A stretch of DNA of 64,000 bases from Otis tarda (Eukaryota > Chordata > Aves > Otidiformes > Otididae): assembly GCA_026413225.1 (NCBI GenBank), contig CM048552.1, positions 142,117,053 to 142,181,052 of the forward strand, written 5' to 3'. The translations under genes were made by a program, and so were the position numbers. The notes below the pieces were generated by a model. The model saw only the letters and a program-made list of their open reading frames with translations, had not been told where the DNA came from and ran no database searches. The number at the start of each line of letters is the position of its first letter. The first letter of the stretch is position 1. Shown one piece after another: positions 41,772 to 55,742 of this stretch.

Positions 41772-43989
41772 ACTTTTTTTTTTTTTTGCAAGAAACAGAA
41801 ATCCACATATTTCTAGTTAGATTAGTTTATAGAAAGGCTACAGAAAATAGCATTTCTTTCAGGTAATGCAAAATAAATGTCAGATAACAAATGCTGAATA
41901 GCGCAACAGACATCATAGACATTTCATAGTTTTGCTTGAATCTTGCAGAAAGCTTTAGAAATTTTATATATACACAGATTTACATTTTTAATCAAATAGG
42001 CTAAAGCACCACCAAAATTTTGCCTAGATTTTCTTAAGCAGGAAGATAATCCAGATTTTGTACGTATAACCATACCTAACAATCATTAGCAAACATTTGT
42101 ATTCTGTACAAAATCTTCCTGTGGCACAAGAAAAAAAAAAGACAACAGAGAGACATACCTCCTCTAGGAAAAAACCCTCCTTTATCCTGTTTGATTTTGT
42201 GTCACAGCAACAAGGACACTTGAACTTGTAGTTGTGATCATGCAGACATCAGTAAGTAAGTGTTTTGCTCTGCTGCTTGACTTCTACTGCATGTTAACAT
42301 TAAATAGCAAATGCTGCAAATGACTTGGTTTATCATTTCCCTTGCTGCTTTGAAACTTCCTTAAATTTCCTAGTTTGCAGATGTTAATGATTTCACACGA
42401 ACTGATCACGCAAGTAGCTCTTCCTTCCTGTTGTGCTGGACGAACTAAGCATTAATAGTCACAATAGGCAAACTCATTATACAAAAATACGTAAATACTC
42501 AGTAGTCATAGTCCATAACTATGCTCATAGAAATACCTTTCCTGCAAATAAACACATTTTCAGAAAGAACATGTTCTGAAAATAACAGCAGTGTTGTGTG
42601 ACTGATCCATGTTTAAAGTGTTTAAAACATGGCCACTTAATTCTGTCAGAACCTGACTGGGTATATACATTCTTTATGACTTCTGCACCAGCCCAGATTC
42701 TCCTTTGAGGAAGACCAGTCCTTAGCATGCATTTGCAAACAGCCAAGAAAATTACGTCCTGTGTACTTGTAGGCAAAGTGGCGAACATCAGATCGATACT
42801 TCTGAACTTTCTCACTGCCTGATTTTGGGTTGGTTTTGTTAGGTTCATCGGATGCTACAATATCATGAGTTAGATGCAAAAATGTCTGAATTTTCAAATT
42901 CAAAGAAAGTATCCAAAGCATTTGCTGAATTCAGTAATGTCAAGTTTACAGAAGACTTTGCAGTCGTAAAAATATGAGAGTATAAGCCACAATATTTGCT
43001 TTAACTTCCAGCAACTTTAGATGTGGCTGCAGGTCATGCTGAGTGTTAGCCACTTCCCAGTTTGTTTTACATGTTTTCTGGCATGCAGATATGTAATCTT
43101 AAAGTAATAGATTCTTTTCATTTCTTGCTGTTCTCAAACACTGGTAGCAAGAGTGATTTGAATTGCTCCCTACCTTCCACTCCCAACACAGGCACAATAG
43201 CAGAAAGGTGAAGAATTCCCCAGTCATCTTAGGAGTGAGGCAGGATCCTTCGTGGTTAGCCTGTTAAAGGAAGAACTGTTCTCAACCCTGCTTTCCTTGA
43301 ACCATTTTTTTTGCTTGTCTATGTGCTCATATCCACCAATAGCAAATTACTTCACAGACCCTGCAGATTTTAAATGTCTTTGCTTTTCAGTCTGCAATGC
43401 TCAGTCTTGCCCACCTTACCCAGTGATTCCCATGCCCCAAAAAGGCATGTTAATAATATTTTCCATTTTAAAACCTTGAGATTATGGATGAAAAAAACTA
43501 TAGATCAGTGAGTAATACTGAAGGCAGAGCGCATGTGAGGCAGTGGCTCAGCTGCAGAATTTGGTCTCTAGAACCAGATACCTAGCATTGACTCAGTCCT
43601 TGCCAGCTTTTTTGGTACCTTTGGAACAGGACCGGCATGTTTCAGATCTTCTACTCACTAAAGGATTTAATTTTCTTACTTTACATAGCCTAAAAACCCC
43701 ACAATTAATACATGTGTCAGTGTGCTCTGAAATAGCCTATTCATTAAATACGCTCTACTTGGGTACTGCCAGCCACCTCAGTGACCACTACCACCTTGTG
43801 TAACTTTTGTATGGCACCATCTTCCTGTGCCGCACATATTTGTGATGCAAAGTGTGTGCCAGTATGCCTGATTGATGAAGGGATTTACATCCTCCTGTGG
43901 TGGCATGTTTGATCAGGTTTTGGGTAACCTGAGAGTGGTCTTACAGTGACATCTGACCAATACCTTCAGGCCACCCAAACAGTGGCTAA
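41772..43989. other. Intergenic, nothing recognised
   Basis: AT-rich sequence without exon-like or repeat-tail signals that I can name. Confidence 0.4.
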
Positions 43990-44213
43990 ATTAGTTTTAA
44001 TTGATCCATTTTAAACATTCCATGAACATTGTTCATTTTGTATATTTTAATACCCTTATATTCTGTCATTATTGTAGTTTTCCTTTGCTATTTAAGTAAA
44101 CTGTCTTCATCTCAACTCATGAGTTTTCCTTTCTTCCTAATTCTCTCCTCTGTCCCGCTGGGGAGGGGGAGAGTGAGTGAGAAACTGTGTGGTATTTGGG
44201 CTAAACTGTCACA
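43990..44213 (+). mobile_element. ERV-L 5' LTR, 3' half
   Basis: Matches the solo LTR at 56731-57381 over its 3' part: CTTTGCTATTTAAGTAAACTG, ATCTCAACTCATGAGTTT, GGGGAGGGGGAGAGTGAG and a TAAACTGTCACA end. The 5' half is missing or too decayed to see. Confidence 0.7.
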
Positions 44214-44220
44214 GTCTTTT

Positions 44221-44240
44221 TGGTGCCCAATGTGGGGCTC
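44221..44240 (+). other. Retroviral primer-binding-site-like sequence
   Basis: TGGTGCCCAATGTGGGGCTC lies 7 nt after the LTR end. It resembles the lysine-tRNA (Lys1,2) primer-binding sequence of several retroviruses. Match is by eye. Confidence 0.5.
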
Positions 44241-44689
44241 GAAGGGTTGAGGTAATGACAGATCTGACCAGAGTGTGTTAAAGTTGTTACAAGTGCTCTT
44301 TTATTTAGGAGTCCCTGGCCACAATGTTGTACTATGTGTTTGCATGATTGTGTTATGTAAATCCTCAGTTGCATCACATATTTCCTTTGGTGCTGTTTAT
44401 CACTTCTCGGAAATGGATGAGAATTCTCATTTTGTTGAACTGGGCGCTACTGGCTTATGATATGATAACATCACTGGTCATGAAATCAGTCTGGTCCTTG
44501 TTTTGTCATTGCTGGCAACTCTGTACTTGGGGCGCCATTTCACAAAAATTGTTAATAATCACACTTTTTTCTTTTTCTTCCCAGAGAACCAATCTATGCG
44601 GAATTCAGGGGAGGATATTTTCCCTTACTCTTTTACCTTCCCTTTTTCCTTTAAGCTAGCCACATCAGCTCTTGAGAATTTTTAATATC

Positions 44690-47600
44690 CTAGGGATGTG
44701 CAAGCCAGCATACTCCTATTGCTATGTCTCCTGAATGTGTTTCAGATTTTGTTTAGAATTAAACAAATATTTTAAAAAGTCACCTGGAGATCTGCCTCGA
44801 GCTGGAGGGGCAGGGGTGGCATGACGTGTGGGAGAATATGGGCAGGTACCTAGAGAGCTTCTTACCTCCCATGGTCTGGAACTTCACTCATGAACAACTA
44901 CAGAATCCTGATGAAGTGACAGAATATTTGAAAGGAAAATGCCATGGTTGTTCCAAAGAGGCACAGCTTATTGCTTTGTCTTGGGCACTGGCTAGTATCT
45001 ACCAAACACTGCTCACTGTTATGCAGCACCCTCAGGAAGAAAGGAGAGAAAATCAACTGACAGATACTGTGGCTGCTCCAGCCTCTGCAACAGACACCGC
45101 AGCTACTCCAACCCCAGCAATAGGCACTGCAGCTGCTCCAATCCCAGCTACTGGCACTGCAGCTGAATCAGAGAACCAACCCGTGTTGGTATCAATTGCC
45201 CCTGTACAGAACAAGAAATCTTGGCAGTGAAAGTCAGTTCATTTAGTAAAGGATGAGGAAAAACCAGGACCATCACCAGCAGAGGAGGAAGAAGAGGAAC
45301 TCCTCAACAAGACTGAAACCACCTGATCCCTATCCCTGAGTGAGCTGCGAAATATACAAAAAGATTTTGGCCGGTGTTCAGGCAAGCACCTTGTCACTTG
45401 ACTGCTCCAGTGCTGGGATAGTGGGGCCAGTAGCCTGGAATTAGATGATAAGGAAGCTAAACAGCTGGGATCTCTTTCTAGGGAAGGGGGCATTGACAAA
45501 GTAATTGGAAGAGGTGCACAAGCTCTCAGCCTCTGGAGGCAACTCCTGTCAAGTATGAAGGAAAGATATCCCTTCAAGGAAGATGCTACCTATCACCCAG
45601 GCAAGTGGACCACCATAGAGAGAGGTATCCAGTACCTAAGGGAATTAGCTGTGCTGGAAATAATTTATAGTGACCTGGACAGTGAGGAGTCACCCAAAGA
45701 TCCAGATGAAGTCCAGTGCACATGGCTCATGTGGTGGAAGTTTCTATGGAGGGTACCATCATCATATGCAAATTCATTGGCAGTACTGAGTTGGAAAGAT
45801 GGGGAGGTACCAACCATGGATAAATTGGCTAGTTAGCTCCAGCAATATGAAGAAACTCTTTTCCTCCCTTCTCACAGAGAAGAGGAGGAAAGAAACTGTT
45901 TCCTGAACAAGAAACTGTTTTGGGAGTTCCAGCAATTCAAAGAGGATAGATCCTACTCCTCACCTGTACAGACCAGTACTTCAGCTATTAAGAGTAAATG
46001 TTTCCGTGCTCAAGAGAGATGGTACACATGGCAAGGTACCTTGTGATTTACATTGCGTGACCAAGGAGAGGACACGAGAAAGTGGCATGGGAAACTTACC
46101 TTGACCCTAGAGACACGGGTGCGTGAGTTGTGGGGAAAAACAATTTCAAATAGACGTTCTCCTTGGAAAATTGCTGCTCCAGTCTCCAATGGAGTTACCC
46201 AGACAGAATAGAAGGGCTGATCTTACCTATGGAAGGGAATTCTAATTCATATTCACAAGAAGTGAGCAGCAAATAGTATGAACAAGACTAGAGGGGCCCT
46301 GCCTCCAGTCAGGCAGAGGAGAGGTATAACCGAGTTTACTGGACTGTATGGATTCGATGGCCTGGCACATCAGACTCACGAGAGTATAAGACTCTAGTAG
46401 ACACTGGTGCATGGTGTACCCTAATGCCACCAAGCTATAAAGGGGCACAACCCATTTGTATTTCTGGAGTGACAGGAGGATCCCAAGAGCTGACTGTATT
46501 GGAGGCTGAAGTAAATTTGACTGGGAATGAGTGGCAAAAGCACCCCATAGTGACTGGCCCAGATGCTCCATGCATTCTTGGTATAGATTACCTCAGGAGT
46601 GGGTATTTCAAAGACCCAAAAGGGCACCGGTGGGCTTTTGGTATAGCCGCTGTGGAGACAGAGGAAAATAAACAGCTGTCTACCTTGCCCAGTCTCTCAA
46701 AGGACCCTTCCATTGTGGGGTTGCTGAAGTCTGAAAAACAACAGGTACCAATTTCTACCACCACAGCGCACCAGTGGCAATATTGCACCATCCGTAAGCT
46801 GGTTTGTCAACTGGAGAGCCAGGGAGTGACCAGAAAGACTCACTCCCCCTTTAATAGTCCCGTATGGCCAGTGTGAAAATCTAGTGGAGAGTGAGGACTA
46901 ACAGTGGACTACCATGGCCTGAATGAAGGTATGCCACCACTGAGTGCTGCTGTGCCGGACATGCTAGAACTTCAATATGAACTGGAGTCAAAGGCAGCCA
47001 AGTGGTATGCCACCATTCATATCACCAATGCGTTCTTCTCCATCCCTTTGGCAGCAGAATGCAGGCCACAGTTTGCTTTCACTTGGAGGGGCATCCAGTA
47101 CACCTAGAATCCACTGCCCCAGGGGTGGAAACACAACCCCACTATTTGCCATGGACTGATCCAGACTGCACTGGAAAAGGGTGAAGCTCCAGAACACCTG
47201 CAGTACATTGATGACATAATTGTATGGGGCAGCACAGAAGCAGAATTTTTTGAGAAAAGTGAGGAAATAATCCAAATCCTTCTGAAAGCCAGTTTTGCCA
47301 TAAAAAGAAGCAAGGTAAAGGGACCTGCAGAAGAGATACAGTTTTTAGGAATAAAATGGCAAGATGGACATTGTCACATTCCAATGGATGTGGTCAACGA
47401 AATAACAGCCATGTCTCCACCAGCTAATGAAAAGGAAACACAGGCCTTCTTAGGTGTTGTGGGTTTCTGGAGAATGCATATTCCAAATTACAGTATGATT
47501 GTAAGCCCTCTCTATGAAGTGACCTGAAAGAAGAACGATTTTAAATGGGGCCCTGAGCAACGACAAGCCTTTGAACAAATTAAACAGGAGATTTTCATGC

Positions 47601-49360
47601 AGTAGCCCTTGGGCTAGTCCAAACAGGACAAGATGTGAAAAATGTGCTTTACACTGCAGCCGGGGAGAATGGCTTTACCTGGACTCTTTGGCAGAGAACA
47701 TCAGGGGAGACTCGAGGTCAGCCCCTAGGGTTTTGGAGCCAGGGACAGAGGCTCCGACTGGAAAAGAGATACTGGCAGCATATGGAGGAGTTCAAGCTGC
47801 TTTGGAAGTGGTTGGTACAGAAGCACAGCTCCTCCTGGCACCCCGACTGCCAGTGCTGGGCTGGATGTTCAAAGGGAAAGTCCTCTCTACATATCATGCA
47901 ACTGATGCTACATGAAATAAATGGGTCGCACTGATTACACAGCAGGCTCAAATAGGAAACCCCAGTCATCCAGGGATCTTAGAAGTAATCACAGACTGGC
48001 CAGAAGGTAAAGATTTTGGAATGCCACCAGAGGAAGAGGTGACACGTGCTGAAGAAGCCCCACCATATAATAATCTACCAGAAAATGAGAAGAGATATGC
48101 CCTGTTCACTGATGGATCCTGTCGTATTGTAGGAAAATATCGAAAGTGGAAAGCTGCTGTGTGTAGTCCTACAAGATGAGCTGCAGAAACCACTGAAGGC
48201 AAAGGTGAATCAAGTCAGTTTGCAGAGATGATAGCTATCCAGCTGGCTTTAGACATCGCTGAATGGGAAAAATGGCCTGTGGTCTATCTCTACACTGACT
48301 CATGGATAGTGGCAAATGTTCTGTGGGTTAAAGCAATGGAAACAGAACAACTGGCAGAGCAGAGGCAAGCCCATCTGGGCTGCCGTGCTGTGGCAAGATA
48401 CTGCTGCCCGGCTAGAGAATCTGGTTGTAAAAGTATGTCACATAGATGCCCATGTACCCAAGAGTCGAGTCATGGAAGAACATTAAAACAAACAGCAGGT
48501 GGATCAGGCTGCTAAGATTAAAGTTTCCCAAGTGGACCTAGACTGGCAACACAGGGTGAACTGTTTTTAGCTCGGTGGGCCCACGACACCTTGGGCCATC
48601 AAGGAAGAGACACAACATACACATGGGCTTGTGATCGAGGGGTGGAATTGACCATGGACACTATTGCACAGATTATCCATGTAATTAAGCAAGCTAAGTG
48701 GCTAAAGCCTCTTTGGTATGGAGGACGATGGTTGAAATACAAATATGGAGAGGTCTGGCAGATTGATTACATCACACTCCCACAAACCCACCAAGGCAAG
48801 CACCATGTGCTTACAATGGTGGAATCAACTGCTGGGTGGCTAGAGACATATCCTGTACCCCATGCCACTGCCTGAAACACCATCCTGGCCCTTGAGAAGC
48901 GAGTTCTCTGGTGACATGGCACTCCAGAAAGATTTGAGTCAGACAACGGGACTAATTTCCAAAACAACCTCATAGACTTCTGGTCCAAAAAGCACGGCAT
49001 CAAGTGGGTATATCACATCCCCTATCATGCACCAGCCTCTGGAAAGACTGAACAGTACAATGGACTGCTGAAAACTACACTGAGAACAATGGGTGGTGGA
49101 ACCTTCAAAAATTGGGATAAACATTTAGGAAAAGCCACTTGGTTAGTCAACACTTGGGGATCCACCAACCCAGCGGGCCCTGCCCAGTGAGAACTTTTAC
49201 ATACTGTAGAAGGTGATAAAGTCCCTGTCCTGCATCTAAGGAGTATGTTAGGGAAGACAGTCTGGGTTATTCCTCCTCTGGGCAAAGGCAAATCCACCCG
49301 TGGGATTGCTTTTGCTCAAGGACCTGGATGTACTTCATGGGTGATGTGGGAGTATGCGGA
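44690..49360 (+). pseudogene. ERV-L-like endogenous retrovirus gag-pol (copy 2), near full length internal region
   Basis: Order seen: gag-like open stretch 44826-45230, with a repeated Ala/Thr/Pro segment, and a second gag-like stretch 45555-45836; protease with DTGAWCTLMP near 46399-46430; RT with YIDDIIVWG at 47204-47230; RNase H with LFTDGSC near 48100-48120; integrase with HDTLGHQGRD, EVWQIDYITL, ESDNGTNF and ASGKTEQYNG, giving a D,D-35-E spacing between the last two acidic residues. The typical CxxC of the integrase zinc finger is not evident. Stops at about 45228, 45834, 46875, 47106, 47525 and 48873 plus frameshifts break every gene, and no envelope is seen. Truncated at the right by CR1 sequence, with no 3' LTR found. 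Confidence 0.88.
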
Positions 49361-49364
49361 AGGA

Positions 49365-49580
49365 TAGACCCTTGTGGTACCCTACTTGTCACAGGCATTT
49401 ACCCTTGGTAAAATCACCCTGACTATTCCCAGGGACTTTCTTTTCCTTAATATGCCAAAAAATGTGCTCCAAGAGGACTCACACCATGAGTTTCCCAGGT
49501 TGATAGGCCTGCAGTCCTCTGGGTTGAACTTTTGGCCTTTTTTTGAACGTGGGTGTAACACTTTTCCTGAAGAAGTTAAA
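49365..49580 (-). mobile_element. CR1 LINE RT fragment
   Basis: On the minus strand it reads like the CR1 segment PxFKKGxxxDPxxCRPINL (near 49500-49560), and the + strand carries the reversed CR1 landmark ACCCTTGTGGTACCCTACTT. Directly abuts the right end of provirus copy 2, so it either marks the truncation point or inserted there. Confidence 0.6.
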
Positions 49581-52500
49581 GTATATTATCCCTTTCCAGG
49601 AGAAAACAGGAAAAAAATGAGAAGTTTGTTTAGCATTTATTTAACAAGACCATAGTGCCATCTTCTAAGTCTCTTGATATTTTCTTTATTGTATTTTACT
49701 ATTCCCTGCTCTACAGAGAGCCAATGAATGGTTTATAGGTCATGGCTAGATTTTGGTGGATTGGAGCCAAACTATGCTTCACTCTGGCAGTTTTGCACAA
49801 GAGGAATCGTGTCATGAAAGGCTGTATAAACTAGTGTAGTCTAGTACAACCTCATCACTCTTCTAGGAGGTGATTGTGAATATTTCAACTCTGGCTGTTG
49901 CTGCATACTAAGATAAATACAAAGATGGTTTGCATGTGTGTCCAGCGTGAACTTAACCTCATTAAGAAATTGGCCTTGTTGTTCTGATCAGCTGCAAAAA
50001 GCTTCCCAGAAGAGTCTTTGACTAAAAGGCAATCATTAACTTTGTGAAAGGCAGCAGGTGTGCCAAGAGCTGTTTGCATCCAGCTACAGTAGAAGTTGGA
50101 CAGTGTGGGGGATCGCCCCTGGCTGCACTGGTAACTGGAAGGCTCCCCAGAGCTGGAACGTGTCCAGGAACAACTGTTCCCAGCACCAGTTTGGCCAGGA
50201 TTTGCAAGCAATGTCCTGAACAACTCCCAGACATAGTCCAGAGGTTAGCTCAGGTCAGGTCTAATTTGTAAAGGCAATTTGCGTGTGTCCATCTCATTTA
50301 GAGGTTTAACAAAATGTATCTGGACTCTTACATGGCAATTGGCCTCAGTGCAAGAAAGTAGTCCTGGGAATATTTAGTCTACTAATCGAATGTCTGGTAT
50401 CATTATAAAACTAGTCTAATATTAAAATAGATATGTTCAAATGTCTAGCATAGAAATTCGACCCTTTGAATCTCAAAGTGAAAAGCAATTTTACACCAAA
50501 ACATAAACCTGGTGTTTCAGTGATTCTTCACCCAATTATGTAAAACATTGTGAGACCCCCAAAGTCTGAATCTCAGAGACCAAAAGGAGCAGCAAGATAT
50601 ATGAGTTATCAAAATTAGTGGGGCTATTCAGCAGATAAACTTCTTTTTCTTGTGAATGAAACTGCTCAGAGGCTAACTCTGTTAAGGGGGAAATTGCTGA
50701 GCATTTTGTCTTAAGACTGCCTTAGAAGTCATGGTGAACTTCCAGCATTGCATCTTCAGACAGGAACAAGTGGATGGTTCACTGACCAACCGTCCAAACT
50801 GGGGAGACAGATAATAAGACTATTTTGGTATAATTCCAGATCAAGGCTGAGCTTTGTATGGAATTATACTTTAACCAAAGGATTAAGTTTTGTCCATGCT
50901 CTGCTATTTCCTGCTCAAATTCTGACTTCCTTGATGGAATATGCTTCTTTCCCAATTAAAGGAGCCCAAGAATCAAATTATACCAGTAAAATAGAGCTTG
51001 TTTCTTTTCTCCTGGTCTCTGTCAAAAGTATCAGGAGACACTCCAAGAGGTGAGAGTATTTCCTTCTTGTCTTCTCTGCTGACCTCATGGTCTCTACTGT
51101 CTACTTAGCTCTTATACGGGCTTACGTATTCTGCCTGTTGCTACACTTCGTAAGGGATGCAGAAGTTAGACTTTTGCAAAGTACTGATAACACTGTTATT
51201 CTGTAGAAATGTTACCTAATATTCTTGGCTTCTACAAAGCCTTCATACGTGGCACCACTGTGGCAGTACGTGATAAACACATGGCTATGCCCACTCTGGT
51301 ATCTTCCCATACAGTTAAATCAAACATTGATATGTATTGTTTAGGTAGCATTCATAATACAAACAGATTAAATAGTAGTTTTTTTACCTCTTTAAAAAGA
51401 AAAATTTCCTTGATCCTGGCTTAGCAAAGTAAAAGGGCGAGGGAGGCTGTGCAAGATAAGGCGGCATTTGTCAAAAAGTTGGAAACTCATCCACAGAAGA
51501 AAACAGTAAAGCATGTGAATTCTGACAAAAGAAATACAAGAGCAGAGTAAGTCAGGGAAAAAAAAGTTTTTTTTTTTTATGGAGCAGCCTGTAAAAGGAA
51601 TAGAAGAAATCTAATTCTCAAAAAAGGAATCTTATCAGAAACCACTGAGCAAATTGATTATGAAAGTGTATTAAAAGATTTCTTAAAGGAGGTAAGGTGG
51701 CAGCAGAAAGTATCAGTGAGTATTTGTACTACAGGTGTCCTCAAGGATGTTGTCATGCTGGGACTTTTCTTCAAGAGGAATGCAAGGGAAGATCACACTC
51801 AAAATGAAGTGGTTAGAGAAAAAAATCAGCATCACACTGTTAGGCCAGGAGAAAAGTCTAAGCTGCCCTGAGATAAGAGGAGGATACTTGCATAGATAAA
51901 TAGTTACAAGCAGTTTGGGATAACAGAAATCAAAGATCACTGGGACAAAGTTCAATAACCTGATAGTAGTGAGTAACTGAATGATAAATAGGCAAATGAT
52001 ATGCCAATTTCATGTATAATGTACAAAACATGTAAAGTTGCACACACGGTGAAGAAAAATCCTAACATGCTGAAGTGCTGGAATGGCTGGCTGGATATTT
52101 TACTCTGACAGGGTATAGCATTTATGCCCCTGTATATTACTGTTTCTATAGGATAAATTTCCAAATATTCTTCTGTCTGATCTAAAAATGCTGGACTTGG
52201 AAGACAGAACTCCACCTGTCTTCTGGAACAAGACACTGGCAGGACAGAATGTCTTCTGAAACCACTTATGCTGATCAATTGCATGAGCAGTTCAGTGTAG
52301 GGATCCAGCAAAACAAGAAGAGTGTAAAGAAACCTGGCAATCTAGCATTGGAAAGAGTAACCACTTGTGAGTTAATAAAAGTGTTAACAGAACCTGGCCC
52401 AGTGTTATTAGGAAGAGAGGAGAACATAAGGGCTGAAATGATAACAGTTTTCTAAGGCTTACTTAGAAAGACTGTCTGCAATGGTCAACAAAATTTAATA

Positions 52501-53930
52501 TTTAGCAGCCAAACCTCTCAGTCCTGCCACATTTAGATATTACTACGCTAAGCAGAGAAAACAGGCAATAAGACTTTTACAGTACTCTACACAGCAACAC
52601 TAAAGCAGGGCCTCTCCTGCATAACGCAATCTCAAATTTGAAATATGGCAAAGTAAATCTTAGGTATCCCAGGCTTCTGGGAAAATGGCCTGAGCCTACA
52701 TTACGAACAGTATCCCAGAAGATATCCCTATTAATATCTCTATAGAAATGATTCTGTTATGATTATCAGTTATCTGAAAAGGCTGTGGTTGCTAGTCCTT
52801 TCCAAAGAAGTGCTCCATCCATCCAAATGTATTTATGGCAAGGTAAGGCCACATCAGACACCCATAACCAACAACAGAAATATAAATGTTTTTCTGAAAA
52901 CCTTTTATGAAGCTTATATGTTTGCCAAGAGTGAACCTGTAAGAACAGAGGTTGGGTATACACTTCCCATAGAATATCAAAAAGCTAAAAACAGTTGTTC
53001 CAAATCTAATGTACCCATTTCCAAGATGAACCATTTATCTGTGCATAAGGGCCTGATCTTTCTGAAACAGAAATGTAAGTCTGTGCTTGTCTCAAAGTCT
53101 CAGCATTAGGCATAGCACTTTCCAGAGAATGCATGTAGTTTGTGCAGATACAATATGTCTTCATAAGTCTGAGAAATCTCCAATATCCAGAAGAATTTAG
53201 GTCTCCTCAGGCTGCTTTCTCCAGCTGTATGTCACCTCATACTGGGAGCTGTAAATGACATTGGAAATGTCCAAACCCTAAAAAGGACAAAGGTTCTCAC
53301 CAGAGTAGTCTCTTTCCCTTCTGATAATGATCTGCATAATCCTCAAATTCCTTGGTCTGCAGTATAGTTGGATCAGAAGGTGAGAAATGTGTTCTTGCAT
53401 CTATATAAAACAAGCATATTATCAAACTGGGTTGCACGCAATAAGAAGACCTAAGCACGCTCCTTTTGCTACGACACCTCGATTCTTTCTCCTAGACTAG
53501 TACTCCTTTTGGGATTCATGAGAGACAAAGGGCTCTTCCAACCAGTGAAACAGAAAACAAAAACTGGCTCTAAAGGGCACTATTCCTTTTCCTACCTCAG
53601 AAGGACCACTAAAACACAAGTTACCTGAGCTTCTCATGTTCTTCAATACTGGGCTTCCCTATGCTTCCCCAAGCCTTAACCCTAAGGCTACATATATTAG
53701 GTGGAGAATGCATCAGGAATTGAAAAAGAAGTACTGGCTCAAACTGAAAGCTCAGCACTTCTAAGTCAAGTCCTGTTCCCAAGCGGAAGAGGCATGCTTT
53801 ACAGAGCAGTTCTCTAGGCAGTTGTGCCAGTCCATAGTATGACTCCAGCTCTCCCAGTTGCTTTAAGTGTACAAACAGGTACCATTGTTTCACAACAGGG
53901 ACTTAGAAACGCTGACCAGCTTTGACAAGA
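49581..53930. other. Intergenic, nothing recognised
   Basis: About 4.3 kb of AT-rich sequence without splice-bounded exons of a known family. Open frames are at most about 120 codons with no motif. Probably old repeats. Confidence 0.4.
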
Positions 53931-53934
53931 GCCA

Positions 53935-54930
53935 TTTAGATAAATACTTAGAGAAATATTTAGGTTGGAATGTACCTCTGAAGGTCATTGAGTCCAGCCT
54001 CCCACTTAAAGCAGAGCCAACTTCAACGTCAGATCCACTTGCTTGTTCAGTTGTGTTTTCAATATATCAAAGGATGGAGATTTCACAGCCTCTTCAGACA
54101 CCCATTCCAGAGACCATCCACCACTCTCACCTGTAAATAATTTTTTTTTCCTTATATCAAATTGGACTTTCTCTTGCTGCAATTTGTGACTGTTCCCTCT
54201 CATCCTTACACTGTGCAACTCCCAGACAAGTCTGATCTGTCTTCTCTACATGCAGTGGAAGATAGTGGTAGATTGCCTTAGCTTCTGTTCTCCAGGATGA
54301 AAAATCTCAGTTCCTTCAGACCTCCACAATCATCTCGGTGCCCCACTGCTGAACATAACCAGTTTGTCAATTACTTTCTTGTACTGGGAGGCTGAAGTCT
54401 GGACATGGAACTGCACATGTAGACTCATGAGTGCTGACTAGAGGGAATAATCACTGCTCTTGACCTGCTGCGTCCACTCCTCCCAATATAGCCTAGTATG
54501 TGGATAGTTTTCATTACCATAAGGAACCACTGCTGATTTGTGTTCAGTTTGTTACCCACCAAGACCTCAGAACCTTTCCTGCAAACATGTCAGTCAGTCA
54601 TTCTCTAGGATATGTGCCGTTAGTTCTTCTCGGGTACTTCTCTTTGCATTTGCTTCAGAAGGTTTCTATCAAGCCATTTCTTCAGTCTGTCAGGAGCTCT
54701 CTGAATAGCAGGCCTACCCTCCAGTATATCACTGTGTCCTCAGTTTGCTGCCATCCAGAGTCTTGCTAAGGCTGCGTTTCATACCACTATCCAAGTTACT
54801 ATTAGTACTAAACATTATGAATCTCAGCATTGATCCTTGAGGAGTGTCACTCAACCAGCTACTGCATTCAACACCAGCCTAGGCTGTTTTCCCAATACCT
54901 TGTCCTAACCTTATGGCTCTGAAAAATCAC
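53935..54930 (-). mobile_element. Old CR1 LINE 3' region with long 3' UTR
   Basis: The + strand shows CR1 3' landmarks in reverse: TTTAGGTTGGAATGTACCTC near 53960, TCACCTGTAAATAATTTTTT near 54130, CCCACCAAGACCTCAGAACC near 54555 and TTGATCCTTGAGGAGTGTCAC near 54830. Strongly diverged; probably an early CR1 family. Confidence 0.65.
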
Positions 54931-55373
54931 TGTCCAGCTGAGTGGTAAAGGCCCGTGCTTGAACAAAAGGACACAGAGATTAACTGAGTCATGCACTCAG
55001 TATCTTAAAATACTAAGAAGTTAAAGAGGAATGAAAGTAGTAAAAAGGCAAGTGAGCAGTATGAACATAAAGAGCTAGATATCTACAGAAGTAATTTCTG
55101 GGCTGATAGCAAGTTAATGGCAGCTGATCTCTTAACTTGTAAGTAATATACTTAAGCTCTAGGATTAGGTAGGGCTTTAGACATACTCCTGTCCTTTGAG
55201 ATTCCTGGTGATTACAGGACACCGTTCAATGTGCCAGCCTGTTTTAAATCCCATTCTCAATTTTCTGGTTGCCCTTCTGTACTTTAGGAGATCTGAGGAA
55301 ACTTCAAGTATGAATAGGCCCATTCTTTATAGGAGAACAATGGCTTTCAGGCACCATAAATTTTTTAAAAGTT

Positions 55374-55403
55374 TTTATTAATCTCAATAAATTCATATTT
55401 ATT
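55374..55403 (-). promoter_or_regulatory. Poly(A) signals for CSF2RA
   Basis: Minus-strand AATAAA at 55403-55398 and 55379-55374, about 340-370 nt after the stop. Likely transcript end. Confidence 0.5.
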
Positions 55404-55742
55404 CTTTTGAATATGAGACAAATCCATTATTTTTCCTTAAACAAATTAAAATATTACTAAAACTTCTTGACTGAAATATTTCAAGCATAGTCACAAAATG
55501 GAATATATCCAATAAGGACAATTTATCCAGGCCAAAAGTTAAAGTTAGCCAAAATTAAAAGTAAATACAATGGCAATTAAAAAAAAAATTACATGCGAGG
55601 TATCATTCTCTTTTGGCTGCGCTACTGTTTTTGCCAAGAAAAAGAAGAAAGTGAAGAAAGCCTATATGTTATTCTGACTTTCCACAGGAATATAGTTGCC
55701 TGAACTAAGAAATGCACTTTCAAATTCCCCCTTTTTTCTTGG

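Noticed and set aside
44826..45230. Host gene with an Ala/Thr/Pro repeat
   Set aside because: Lies between an LTR end with a primer-binding site and a retroviral protease, so it is gag.
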